Shown: positions 1 to 10,692 of the stretch, piece by piece | Layout of the letters: each line of letters starts with the position of its first letter | Position numbering within the stretch: position 1 is the stretch's first letter | Assembly: GCA_004352715.1 (NCBI GenBank) | Contig: SCFE01000024.1 | Location: 1,354,989 to 1,418,988, forward strand | Length of the DNA: 64,000 nucleotides | Source of the DNA: Hofstenia miamia | Taxonomy: Eukaryota > Xenacoelomorpha > Acoela | Direction of reading: 5' to 3' | The notes under the pieces: model-generated | The model's input: only the letters and a program-made list of their open reading frames with translations | What the model was told of the DNA's origin: nothing | The model's database searches: none | Position numbers and translations under genes: made by a program

Positions 1-770
1 CGAACTGGACAGAAAACTCAGTTTCAAAGTGTTTGTAAACAATAAAGTCCGTAAGATGGCGTCAGGCGTACAGTACCTAAAACAAATTAAAAAAATTGCA
101 CAGAGTAAAGCAATAATTAATGCATTTGTTACTAGCCACTATGCATACGCTTGTGTACTTCTAAGTAGTATTAATGTTTCTGAACAACAGCGTATAAGTA
201 GGATCTTTAACCTATGTTTAGCATCAACAGACAGCAAGCTAGTACGAAAGTACAAAAATTAGAGATGCTTACACCAAGATCAATAACAAAGTACAACAAC
301 CTGGTGCTTATGTTTAAGGAAATCAAAATCAGCCGTAAGCTGCTCAATGAACAATTTGTAAAATATAATCACCGTGCGAATAAATGCATAAATAATATAT
401 TGCCAACTAACAATTATTGGAACAATTCTTTCACCACAAATTCTTGCAAACTTTGGAACAAATTACCAATCAGCATTAGACAGGAAAGAAACTTTAAAAT
501 ATTTAAAAAATTATTAAAAAATAATCTATTAGCAGAGCAAAATAAAAAGTTCATTTAAAATCTGTAGCGACAAATCGAATATATTATATCTTTTTAATTG
601 TGTGATTGTATTGATGTTTTTAATTGTATTTTAGTGTTTTAATCTTAATTGTCTAGCTTAGTTTGTAGTGGATGTGTATGTTTAGGTGTTTGTATATATT
701 GTAAATATGTATTATACTTAATTGTACATATGCAAATTGGGCAAACTAATAAAAGCTATTGAAGATTAGA
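1..770 (+). pseudogene. LINE (CR1/jockey-like) reverse transcriptase, C-terminal fragment and 3' end
   Basis: The 5' part is cut by the window edge. Two overlapping reading frames (29-262 and 214-558) show the end of a non-LTR reverse transcriptase. The first reads like the post-thumb region (LDRKLSFKVFVNN, then a SHYAYACVLLSS segment). The second ends with LWNKLPISIRQERNFKIFKK, a pattern typical of the extreme C-terminus of CR1/jockey-type LINE proteins. A frameshift near 214-262 separates them, so this is a dead copy. Downstream to about 770 is AT-rich 3' UTR containing AATAAA-like sequence (around 748). The clade assignment is inferred from motif style only. Confidence 0.6.
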
Positions 771-1436
771 TTATACTGCAACTGCTCAGAGTAGAGTAGT
801 AGATTAACAACAATACTCTATTTAGGTAAAGCACCGACCGGAAGACATTTTTCTTTGTCAGGAGACTTTACCCTTGATGAAGATGACATCGTCTTTGTCT
901 GGTGCTTTTCTATTTTGTCACTAATAGCGATTGCATAGGGAAACATATAACTCAGCTCACATATAATATTATAAGCACCTACATGAAAACCTCTAAAAAA
1001 ATATGAAGCTTTGCACTATAGAAACTACTTCGAGATACGGGTGGCTGAAAGTTGAAAATGATGTGACAAAACCTATCGAAAACCCTCCCGAGGTGATACA
1101 GAGACCCAATGGTAATATGGTCCCTGGCACAATCCACAAATATGAATAATTTTGCTGCTAAGATGCATTAACAAATATACTAGTATACTAGTAAAAATAT
1201 CAAAGACTATCATTTTTTAACAAAAATCATTTCGACTTTGTTGACTTTTACACAATGGAAAACTACGCTGCTTGTATGAACTTGTAAAATTAGTAAAATC
1301 AAACGTTGTGGAACATAATTACCTATATGTTTATAAATGCAATACCCGAAGGTGATTGAGAAATGGAACTTTTTGATATTGAGGAAGACAGTAAGTTTTA
1401 TATGGCTTAGTGTAATATTTTACAAACTACGAAGAA
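771..1436. other. AT-rich spacer between two opposed LINE relics
   Basis: No coding region is recognised. Around 823-925 there is an imperfect inverted pair (taaagcaccgacc and tctggtgcttt) that may be the end of a small repeat, but I could not define its boundaries. Confidence 0.4.
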
Positions 1437-2905
1437 TTGTAAATCACTGTATTGATAAGAGCTTAATATGTTCATGCACAGATAACGTAGAAGAAAACAG
1501 GAATCCCAAATTTCTGACAGTCTGCAATGGTATTAATGAACTTAAGCCAACTCGAAGACTATAAGGTGTAACATTATCCTTTTTAGATGGAAACCACAAA
1601 AACTTTAGCTTGGTATCATTAAATGAAAGGCCATTCATAATCAACTAACTTCTGACCAATTCAATGCATTTTTATGCTGTTTCATAACAAGCCTCTCTTG
1701 AAACACTGGTGATAATAAGTTGGAGATTATCTGAAAAAGAGAATGGAGAAAAACAATGTCAAATTCAAAAAGTAGATTTAACATTGGGGCTACATAGCAT
1801 GTTAATAGGTAAGGTCCTAACACATTACCTTGTGGAGCACCACAATCTAAATGACATGTTTCAGACATAAAATTTGAACCATTAACAACAAGCGTACTCC
1901 CCCGGAGGAGGTAAAACCATTTCAATGCTAGCTTCTGACACCAAAGAAAATAGAAAGGCATCCAAAAGGCATCCATGCAATAAATAGTGATCTACAGTAT
2001 CAAATTCCGCAGATACGACATTTAACACCAATAAGCAGCTAAGTCCCAAGTCATTGGAAGAATAAATGCGATCACTAACAATAACAAGACATGTTTCAGT
2101 AGAATGTTCAGGTTTGTAAGCACTTTGAAATGGATCAAGTAGGTTGTTCTTTTAAAATGACTTAGTGGCCTACGATAAGCAACTTTTTCTAAAACCTCGG
2201 AGCAAAAAGTAGTAAAAAAATTGGACACCATTCCCTAGGTTTAAGAGGATGATATTCGCTGGTTTTAGGTATGGGAACAACATTAGACTTTTTGAAGTAA
2301 TTCGGAAAGTAACCTTCATGTAAAGAATTATTAACTAACTCAAGAATGAATAACACAATAGGGGATACAGCACTGAGATAGTCATTGTCAAACAGAATAT
2401 ATACAGGAGATGTGATGATATCATCAGGGCGACCACTTTTTTAAGAACCTTTATAATTCGCACAACTTCTTCTTTTGGCGATGGGACAAAATAAATAGTC
2501 TAAGATATTCAAAATGTTCCTATCAATCTCTGACAAAGCACTAAAAGAGCAAAAAGCCGATCTAATTCTGACAATTTTACTACAAAACACTGAAGTAAAT
2601 AATGACAAATCAATCATCAGAGATTTCGACTGGTTCCTAAGTACATGTATTTTAAGTACACTAAGGCAATTCACTGAGTTATCAAACAATTTCTTAATTG
2701 CCTCACCAGATAATTGGATACGTCACGTACGCTCTACTTGGATATTGCCACCTACTGGGATATTCTTCCGAAGCGCTCTCTACATGCGTCTTACAATCTT
2801 AAGTTGCTTACGAACTGCATGGTTTTTCCATTTAGGCTTGTGAGACATGCGTATTATCACTCTCAACAGGTGCATTTAAACAGCAGGTTGAGGGCATCTA
2901 CAATG
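1437..2905 (-). pseudogene. Degenerate CR1/jockey-like LINE reverse transcriptase
   Basis: Read on the minus strand from 2905 downward, successive short frames match a non-LTR reverse transcriptase in the right order. GYFPNYFKKSNVVPIPK (about 2320-2270) corresponds to the N-terminal YFP..WK...V.PI.K motif. SEVLEKVAYRRPLSHF (about 2190-2140) follows it. Then come WFYLLRGSTLVVNG and CGAPQGNVLGPYLL (about 1920-1800), the canonical PQGSVLGP motif. Last is KLKFLWFPSKK with NLGFLFSSTLS (about 1620-1470). Several frameshifts and stops lie between them, so the copy is inactive. It points toward the LINE fragment at the window start and may be a separate insertion. Confidence 0.65.
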
Positions 2906-3085
2906 TAATAAAGAAGCCACACTTAACGGATTGCTTTTAATCAATTTCTGTATGATGAACAATTTAAGAAAAAAACAAAATCTTATCGTAAGTTATGTAA
3001 ATCTGAATAAATCAGATAGTATTGCTAGGCAAATGTTGCAAAACTGGAGTAATTCAAACCAATATCTAGATTCAAATTTCTTGAG

Positions 3086-3165
3086 TATATATATGAATTT
3101 AAAAAAGAAACGCATCATTTATTTAACATGTTTCGGCACGCCGCTGCCATTGTCAAAAAGTTTCC
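3086..3165 (-). ncRNA. Hammerhead-ribozyme-like fold at the 3' end of a Penelope-like element, followed by a short TA tract
   Basis: On the minus strand the order is TTGACAA (3156-3150, the CUGANGA core with two changes), a stem II of GGCA/TGCC closing a six-base loop (3148-3135), an intact GAAA (3134-3131), then ACAUGUU, which can form the tiny self-complementary stem III seen in retroelement hammerheads. An AAA/TTT pairing brackets the core as stem I. About 30 bases downstream is an atatatata tract (around 3086-3094). The fold lies 40-90 bases 3' of the GIY-YIG reading frame on the same strand, where PLE terminal repeats are known to carry hammerheads. The core changes suggest it is decayed. 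Confidence 0.45.
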
Positions 3166-3204
3166 ACTATAAAATTTACAAAATATTCATCCAATTGCAT
3201 TTTT

Positions 3205-3530
3205 TTATATTATTTTCGGTAAATTTAGTTTGTATTTATATTCATCTTTTTTGTTTAAGCTTGGTTCCTTTAATTCTATATAAATTGATTCCATGATGCT
3301 TAGTTGAAAACTATCAACTGCCTTGGATAAAATTTTATATGTAAATTTCATATCACAGTTATTTAAATGATCAGAGATGGTCGATTGATTTTTGTGTTCT
3401 TTAATGCTAGATTGTAAATTTCTTGAAGTCTTTCCAATGTATTGTGCACCATAGTTGCAAGTAATTTCATATACTACTTTGGAAAGGTTTTCAATCTTGG
3501 TTTCGGTTTTAAAAAATCTATTAGATGGTT
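3205..3530 (-). pseudogene. Penelope-like element GIY-YIG endonuclease domain, partial
   Basis: Minus-strand translation from about 3530 gives KTETKIENLSKVVYEITC, then NYGAQYIGKTSRNLQSSIKE (3444-3385), and ends at a TAA at 3207-3205. This is the GIY-YIG nuclease found C-terminal to the reverse transcriptase in endonuclease-bearing PLEs. Visible are the VYEI..C start, the YIGKTSR core (Y, G and R conserved), the EH pair, and a later MESIYIELKEPSLNKK segment with the conserved glutamate and LN. The usual second cysteine of the C..C pair is a tyrosine here. The upstream reverse transcriptase part is missing or unrecognisable, so the copy is 5' truncated. Confidence 0.75.
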
Positions 3531-6001
3531 AGGTTTTGAAGATATATCAAGTGAATACAAATGCTGGTCTGCAATCTCGTATAGAAAACTGGTCTCAAAT
3601 GGAAAATTTTCTGGAAGAAACGGCTTTTGAACTATTTGTTGATAATACTCAACTACCGCTCAGAATAGTTGCACTATACTTGCTCAGAATTTTGTCTTCC
3701 CCAGCTGACTGCTATAGGTCATTGCCTCAGGGGTTCAATTTTGTCTAGAGAAACTCATTTTCAATTGATAATATATGAAATAAATTTGTGTTGAAACCTA
3801 AGCAGACAATAGATTATTTGATTAGAATTTACCTACGTTTTGTATAAGCCATAGTTTGAATGCAGTTTGTTTATTCAAATTTGTTTAAATTATCGTTTAA
3901 CGGTTAAACTAAGTGTGATGTAATTTTGTTAACCCATGCACAACTAGAATAGGATTTTTAGCTCAAATCAAATTGGAAGAACCTGATACTTTGTGACTTT
4001 TCTACAATTCTTAAGTACTTTCTGTCTGCACAATATGGGAGTCATCCTAACTTTGCTTACCAAGCTTCAACAAAAACATTAATAGTCTAAGTTTGGGGTA
4101 GCTTTGTTACCCCAAAAGAAATCAGCTTATAACTCTTGCCTTAGGATGGTTTGTTGAAGAAGATATAGGCTAATCGAGAAAATCACAATCACAATCAGCA
4201 GTATGTTGCAAGGAAGGTGTGGAAAGTAACGATAAGAACACAAATAGAAAATATAATGAGACACGTTGCTTAAAAGGGTCATTTTGTGGCCATAACACAA
4301 GAAATTTGGTTATAGTTTCATTGGAGCATGACTAACCAATATTTAGAGACGTTTTAAAAACACTCAGTTCAATGAGAAATGTTTTTGATCTATTTACCTT
4401 TACCAGAATATTGTGAAAATTTGGAGCGTAAATTGTAGATGAATAACTATTTGGATTTGTAATCGTGAGGAAAAGTACACATTCAATAGACTTTTTTATA
4501 TTGGGAGTGAAACACTAAATAAGATCTTTGAAGCTGTCTGTAATAGCCATGCTGAAGATGTTTAAATGATATTGTATGTTGATGAATTGTGACAAGTGTT
4601 TCCAAAAACTGATTAATCACAAAATTCATTCCCCAAAAACTGATTATTGCAAATACAAAATAGTAGTCAGAAGAATTTTGTGGCCTTTACATTACTAAAC
4701 TCTGTCACAAATTTACTAATTCATATTCACTTAAATTTTCACACAAATACTTTCACTAATTTTATGATTATTTTTCATGAAAATAAAAATATTTAACTTG
4801 AACATCTAACATTAGCACTAGTTGCTTAAAAAGTCCATTTTTGTATTGAAATATGTATATTTTGCAATATTTACTTGTCAAATTGTTTTATATAAGCATA
4901 GAACCAGAAATAATACATTATTCATTAGCAATTATGTACACATCGGCATATTTCTTTGCTTATCATTATAGGAATCAGTACAGTAAAAAAATATTTGGGG
5001 GTTTTAAGTTATATTGATAAAATGTGTGTTAAAATGCTCCCCAAAATTTCGACTTAAAATTCCAATAATTTCCTCCAGCAAATCAGTACAATCTCAATTT
5101 TATGCTTAGTATTTTTGTAAAGTAAACCTCTCCAATGAGTTGAGAAATTATCAGGACAGCGCAAATAACAACATATGAACCAGGGTTTTAGAATTCTGGG
5201 TTTACACCATTAGTTCGTACACTTTTGCATCTTGTTGGTTGTAATCACATTCCTCATACAAAGTTATTTGAAATTCTTCGAAGCATCAACGTCAACTCCG
5301 CTGTCAGAAAAGCATCAAGCCAATGATGTTAATGCATGCATATATTTACGAGTTATTTAGCACAGTGCGGCGAATTATATAAGAAACCTACGTTAACTGT
5401 CGTTATGTCGTATTTTTCATATACATTAAATGCTTAAAACTACTATAATTGGTGAACTATAACTGAAAGGAAATTGAAACTAAATGTAATTAATAGAACT
5501 GTAACTGCAATAAATAAATTCAGTTCACAAAACTACTTCATGTTCTTCAATACATGATTTAGTTCGCATTTTGACTTAAATGGAAATGTAGAATACAAAA
5601 CTTAAAATATATGTAATTGAAAAAATCAAATTCAAAAAGACTTTTAGGTGAATTTGATAAAATGAATAACGAATAATTGTATTCATATCTTAAAGTTCAT
5701 CATAAATATAAAACAGTAAAATCAGAACATTTATAACACATTGGGAATATAAATTCAATAAAATACTGCAACGATTTGAATTGAAGTTACCATACAAAAT
5801 AAAAATAGATCTAAATAAATTATATACGAATTGGCATTATGTATTCTTGGAAGGATAATAAGCACGAGCAAATATTTCCAATAAAATATCTTATAATACA
5901 AAATTGTTATCAACTTTATAAAATGACTCATCATGCAGCCATGTTAAAGTAATGCAAAACTTAGAAAAATAATGATAAATACAAAATTTAATTGCCAAGT
6001 T
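3531..6001. other. AT-rich intergenic region downstream of CTCF
   Basis: No gene, RNA gene or clear transposon is recognised. The part nearest 6001 should include the CTCF 3' UTR. I did not see an unambiguous AATAAA on the minus strand close to the stop codon. Confidence 0.4.
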
Positions 6002-8713
6002 TCATGTATGTGCAGCTTTAGCAAGAGTTTCATTTTTAAGAGGACGACCTCTTCTCTTCTGTATTTTGGTTTTTCGTGGTAAATCAGGTTTTATAGCACT
6101 TGAGTCTACAGTAGATAAGGTATTATTTGATTGTGCTGCAGTTGAAGCTGTTGAAACTTGAGAAGAAACTTGTGCTACCTGAATATTTTGTATAGGAACA
6201 TACTCTTCAGAAGGAGCAGCACATTCATTTTGATTCATTATCATACCTTGTTGATTTTGAGACACTCCTAGCATGACAGAATCATCTTGTGGCAATGTTA
6301 CGTACGCAACAGGTTGTCCAGTTGAAGGATCATAACCTGACTGATATTGCTGAGGAATATACTGAGTACCTTCAGGAGTCGCATATGGAACATACATTGT
6401 GGTTTGACCATTTGACATCTGTGTAGTTCTATAAAACTCGTCATCTTCATCTGAACTTGATTCTTCATCAGAATTTTTTTTCTTGACACTGACTTCAGAT
6501 TGATGAACACTTCGTAAATGCTGTTTAAGAGCAAATTTAGAACTGAGTTTTCGCTGACATAAAGGACAAACTTTGCTTAATTTGTCTTTGATTTTCTTTT
6601 GATATTCAGGATCAAGGTGAGTTTTTGCAATGTGATCCTTCAATTGCTGTTTAACACGAAACGTTTGTCCACATTGCGAACATACATACGGCTTTTCTCC
6701 AGTATGAACTCGACGATGAGATACCAAATGTCTTTGTTGCTGACATCTATAATCACACATATCACATTGCCAAACCTTTTCTCCTTTGTGATTACGGAGA
6801 TGCTCTTTTAAAGTAAATCTGTCTGGAAAACTACAGTTACAGTATTTACACTTCTGTGGCATATCACTTGTGTGCAACTTAATTATATGTTGTTTCAAAT
6901 CGGACTTTCTGCCACACGTAGTAATGCAAAATTCACACTGATAGCGTGGCTTGTCCCCAGTGTGTCCCAAAAGATGTTGTTTCATACTACCACTCTGCGT
7001 AAAGCGAGCTTTGCATACAGGACATTCGTACGGTTTTTCACCAGTATGTGTTTTCAAATGTCTCTTAAGCTTAAAGTTATCAGCACAGCAATACGTACAT
7101 AAATGACACTTGAATGGTCTGTCACCAGTATGAGATCTCATATGACGTTTTAATTTACTAATTTCAACACTTGCATAGTCGCAATCACGGCATTTATGAG
7201 GCTTAATGAGAGTATGTCGATATCTTTCATGCCTCGTCAGTTCACCTTTGGTTACAAAAGCTTGATCACAATCATTACAACGATGAGGTTTTGTACCAGT
7301 ATGGGTATGCATGTGAGTATTAAGTAATGATTGAAAACGAAAGCCTTTATCACAATGTGGACACCTGTATGGTTTTTCTTGATAATGAGACCGCAGATGT
7401 TTATCTAGTGTTTCCTGTGATAAAGCAGCATAATTTCCACAAATTCCGCATTGATAAACCCGAGAATGGGCCATTTGAATATCGTTTTGAATTTGTTTAT
7501 AAACATTATATTTTGGTCTATCTGATTTTCTTTCATCACTTTCTTCTTTTGGTGTTAACATTGCACTATTGATAGATGGAAACTCCGAAGTGGATTGCGA
7601 TGGCGGGACAGAATTTGAACTATTTGATTCCATCAACGCAATTTTAACTTTCCTATCTTTGTTACCATCTCCTTCATCAGGGAAATCAAATATAGAAGGA
7701 TCTTTACTATCCCTCCGAAAAGGGCGACGTATTTGGGTAAGCTTAACCGGTGCACTTTGAGTTCCAACCCCTGGAGCAGGATTAACTTGCAAAGGGAGCG
7801 TCACAACTTGTACTGATCCATTTTCAGCTTGTTTTGATGTTGATAGAGTTATAGTAGTATCGCCAGAGCATTGTGATGATGCTAGTTGTGAGGGTAAAAC
7901 AAGCTGAACTTGCTGTCCAACAAGAGCTTGCAAAGATTCCAGATCTATTGTTAATTGTATAGGCTGCTGAAGATTTGTTTGAGTTTGTGATGATTGATTT
8001 TCAGGACTCCCAGCACTCCCTTGTAAAACAGTTTGTATCTGCATACTTTGATTTGCAAGAAATTGAGAAACCGAATTTGAAGTTTGTGCCTCGGTACTTG
8101 TGCTAGGAACATATTCCATGCTTGTTGAAGCAGTGGTTTCGGTAGATACTTTGCTAGAATCCGGTCGAAATTCAGCAGGGCAATCATCTGAAAGTTCTTT
8201 AGAGAAATTTTCAATGTAGTTCTCAATACTAGGAAAAGCATTATCAGTACTATTAACTTTGGGTGGAAAAGAAGCACTGTTTGATTTTAAATCAGTAAAA
8301 ACTCTTAAATAATCACTAGATGCAGGCAGTTGTTCTGAATTAGAAAATACTGCTGTGGGTAAATTGGAAGATCCATTTGAAGAGAAGCTTAACTTAATTG
8401 GTGGCAAAACGGTTGAATTACCACTAGTGTATATCTGCTGTTCATTTGGAATATCTGTAGACAAACTAGCATGAGTCTTAATATTTTCAGGAGTAGCAAT
8501 TTGCGGAACTTCGGGAACACTTTGTACAGGTGAAACTGATTCACTAGCACCATCTTCCGTTGATTGTAAATCCACTTCATTAATGCTTGAAGAAATTACC
8601 GCATTATCTGCAGAAACATTATTAATTTCTTTCTCAATTTTAACATTTGGATTTGATTCAGGTGTGGAGACACCTAAAATTTCCTTAGAAGACTCAGAAT
8701 TCTGTAAATCCAT
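6002..8713 (-). CDS. CTCF: CTCF, eleven-zinc-finger insulator protein, single coding exon
   Basis: A 903-residue protein from an ATG at 8713, with no intron in the coding sequence. Residues 1-420 are Ser/Gln/Thr-rich and low in structure. Residues 422-737 hold eleven C2H2 fingers whose first cysteines are at about 422, 451, 479, 508, 536, 564, 593, 622, 650, 678 and 716. Finger order and linkers match CTCF finger by finger: CDYASVEISKLKRHMRSHTG in finger 4, KARFTQSGSMKQH in finger 6, CDYRCQQQRH in finger 9. The last finger here is a full C2H2. An acidic serine patch (about 748-758) follows, and the C-terminus has an AT-hook-like KRRGRPLKN (887-895). The family binds long DNA motifs and organises chromatin loops and insulators in the nucleus. 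The gene is divergent from PP4R3 with about 2 kb between the starts. I am confident of the family. Confidence 0.95.
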   Translation of the reverse strand: MDLQNSESSKEILGVSTPESNPNVKIEKEINNVSADNAVISSSINEVDLQSTEDGASESVSPVQSVPEVPQIATPENIKTHASLSTDIPNEQQIYTSGNSTVLPPIKLSFSSNGSSNLPTAVFSNSEQLPASSDYLRVFTDLKSNSASFPPKVNSTDNAFPSIENYIENFSKELSDDCPAEFRPDSSKVSTETTASTSMEYVPSTSTEAQTSNSVSQFLANQSMQIQTVLQGSAGSPENQSSQTQTNLQQPIQLTIDLESLQALVGQQVQLVLPSQLASSQCSGDTTITLSTSKQAENGSVQVVTLPLQVNPAPGVGTQSAPVKLTQIRRPFRRDSKDPSIFDFPDEGDGNKDRKVKIALMESNSSNSVPPSQSTSEFPSINSAMLTPKEESDERKSDRPKYNVYKQIQNDIQMAHSRVYQCGICGNYAALSQETLDKHLRSHYQEKPYRCPHCDKGFRFQSLLNTHMHTHTGTKPHRCNDCDQAFVTKGELTRHERYRHTLIKPHKCRDCDYASVEISKLKRHMRSHTGDRPFKCHLCTYCCADNFKLKRHLKTHTGEKPYECPVCKARFTQSGSMKQHLLGHTGDKPRYQCEFCITTCGRKSDLKQHIIKLHTSDMPQKCKYCNCSFPDRFTLKEHLRNHKGEKVWQCDMCDYRCQQQRHLVSHRRVHTGEKPYVCSQCGQTFRVKQQLKDHIAKTHLDPEYQKKIKDKLSKVCPLCQRKLSSKFALKQHLRSVHQSEVSVKKKNSDEESSSDEDDEFYRTTQMSNGQTTMYVPYATPEGTQYIPQQYQSGYDPSTGQPVAYVTLPQDDSVMLGVSQNQQGMIMNQNECAAPSEEYVPIQNIQVAQVSSQVSTASTAAQSNNTLSTVDSSAIKPDLPRKTKIQKRRGRPLKNETLAKAAHT

Positions 8714-10692
8714 AATTGCACATAAGTTTTTTTAAAAGTTCATTTTTGTTTCGAATGATGGCTTGATCATTAACGAAACTAGCGGACAATTTATTAATTT
8801 ACAACATGTTAGTCAGAGGGCGTAAAATAACAAAGGCGACCTCTTAATTGTTTACAAGATATTTTTAGGCTAGCAATTCAAATTATTTAATAAACATAAA
8901 TATCAATATTAATTAATTCATTATTTTATTAGATATTCACATTATTGTTCACGTGAAGTATAATTTATTGTAATTTTTCCCTCAGAAAGTATAAATGGGA
9001 CAATTGGTCTTTATAGTAAACTTATAGTAAAATAATTTTTCACACATAATTACCAACTAATTCTTCAATGTTGTCTTTCTATTATGTTTATTAGGAGAGA
9101 GATGTTAAAAGCAATGTTTACTGTTTGATGTATTGACTTTAGTTAAATATGTTCGTTACAGAATCTTAGGATCCAATTACGTTTATTTCAATATTTTATG
9201 AGGAATCAATGTAATATAAAATTAATTTAAAAAATTTTTATTCATTTGCCTATTTTTATACAGTATCGTTTTATTACAATATAAATATGTGGTGTTAAAG
9301 AATTTTTTCTTGCATTGATGAAATTCGTCCATAAAATGTTTTACGAATTTACAAAATGCTTCGTATATCTATATTGATAGTGCAGGTTTCATCAACATTT
9401 ACCATTAATAATTTTGTTCAATTTTGTAAAATTGCATTCCTATTTTGCACTATGATATAGAGCAAAATTTGATTACTGAAGAAACATAATTTTTGTTGAA
9501 TTTTTCTATCTATGTAAGAACTTATTTTTTGCTAAAATATTAATTGATGCAATGTATTATTTACTGCATAAGTATGTGTACGAAGAGTGACTACAATCGA
9601 ACAAAATGTACAAAGTTATTAATCCTCGAAATTTTCTATAGTTTTTGTATTACTGTTTGTTGTTAAATAAAATCAATGAAATTATATAGGCTAAATTAAA
9701 TGTTTCCATTATTTTCTATATTTGTCCGCTTTAGAAATGAACCCCCAATATGTTATTTTCTCAAATTAAAACTATTACATAATGCATAATTTTTTTTAAT
9801 AATTGATGCTAGTTATATATTTTTGGAAGATTTGGTTTTTCCAATATTATTTTATAGTTTTGCACGTTGTTCTCATAAAAGGAATAAAAAAGTATATTTG
9901 AATTTTTACCAAGGCAAGTAGACTAACCCGGCAATCATCTATCACATTGGTGTAAAAATATGTAGGTTTGCTTAAAACATTTCATAATTCACAGTAGAAT
10001 TATTAAAATCAGCATGGAAAACTAAACCAGCGTGAATGAAAAATACTGTAATATAAAACTTCATATATACATTTCAAAGATTTTAATTTAAATAATAATT
10101 AGTGTGTGTAATACTGAGACTAAAATTTAGTTTTCTTGTTTTATTTTTTAACTGTTTACAACCGTTTATAAATATTAATATAATTGAAGAATGCTTTTCA
10201 GTTATTAGTTCAAAATGCATATTAACAAAATGGCATTTTCTGCATACAATTTGCAAGCTTACTTATTTAATAAACTATTTTATCGGTGCAATGTCCTGTT
10301 ATTCGGGTTCAAGTTTTATTCAATATGTTTCTTCTCTCATCTTTTTGACATTGAAAATATTATATGACAAAAATGTTTTCCTCCTAGCATCTACAGAAAA
10401 CATGTATTAGTTTATTGCGAATAAATTTTATATTTATTTCTAATTATTATTTTTAATAAGCGTTTTGTATATTGCTTTCTCGTTTATCGATAATTCGAGT
10501 ATTTTATTCTGCGATTTTCTTAGAATTTGAAATTGTTGTTCTTGATGTTATTATTCTTAAGTTACTTATTAGAAAAATGTTTTTTATTTCATCAGTTTCA
10601 ATTGGCTTTTAAATGATCTTATTGGTTAAATTATGCTGATATGTTTATATTTAGAATAGTGCATCATTGTATCTACTTGAAAATATCATTAC
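8714..10692. promoter_or_regulatory. Divergent intergenic region between CTCF and PP4R3
   Basis: This 2-kb AT-rich interval separates the two ATG codons and must contain both 5' UTRs and promoters unless upstream non-coding exons lie elsewhere. I see no convincing TATA box, CpG-rich block or coding sequence. It is probably a shared or back-to-back promoter region; this is inferred from gene orientation only. Confidence 0.4.

Noticed and set aside
823-925. CTTGATGAAGATGACATCGTC as a hammerhead or PLE terminus
   Set aside because: There is no GAAA after the stem and no stem I; only a loose inverted pair remains.
6298-8580. Several shorter frames on both strands inside CTCF
   Set aside because: They are shadows of the CTCF frame with no domain content.
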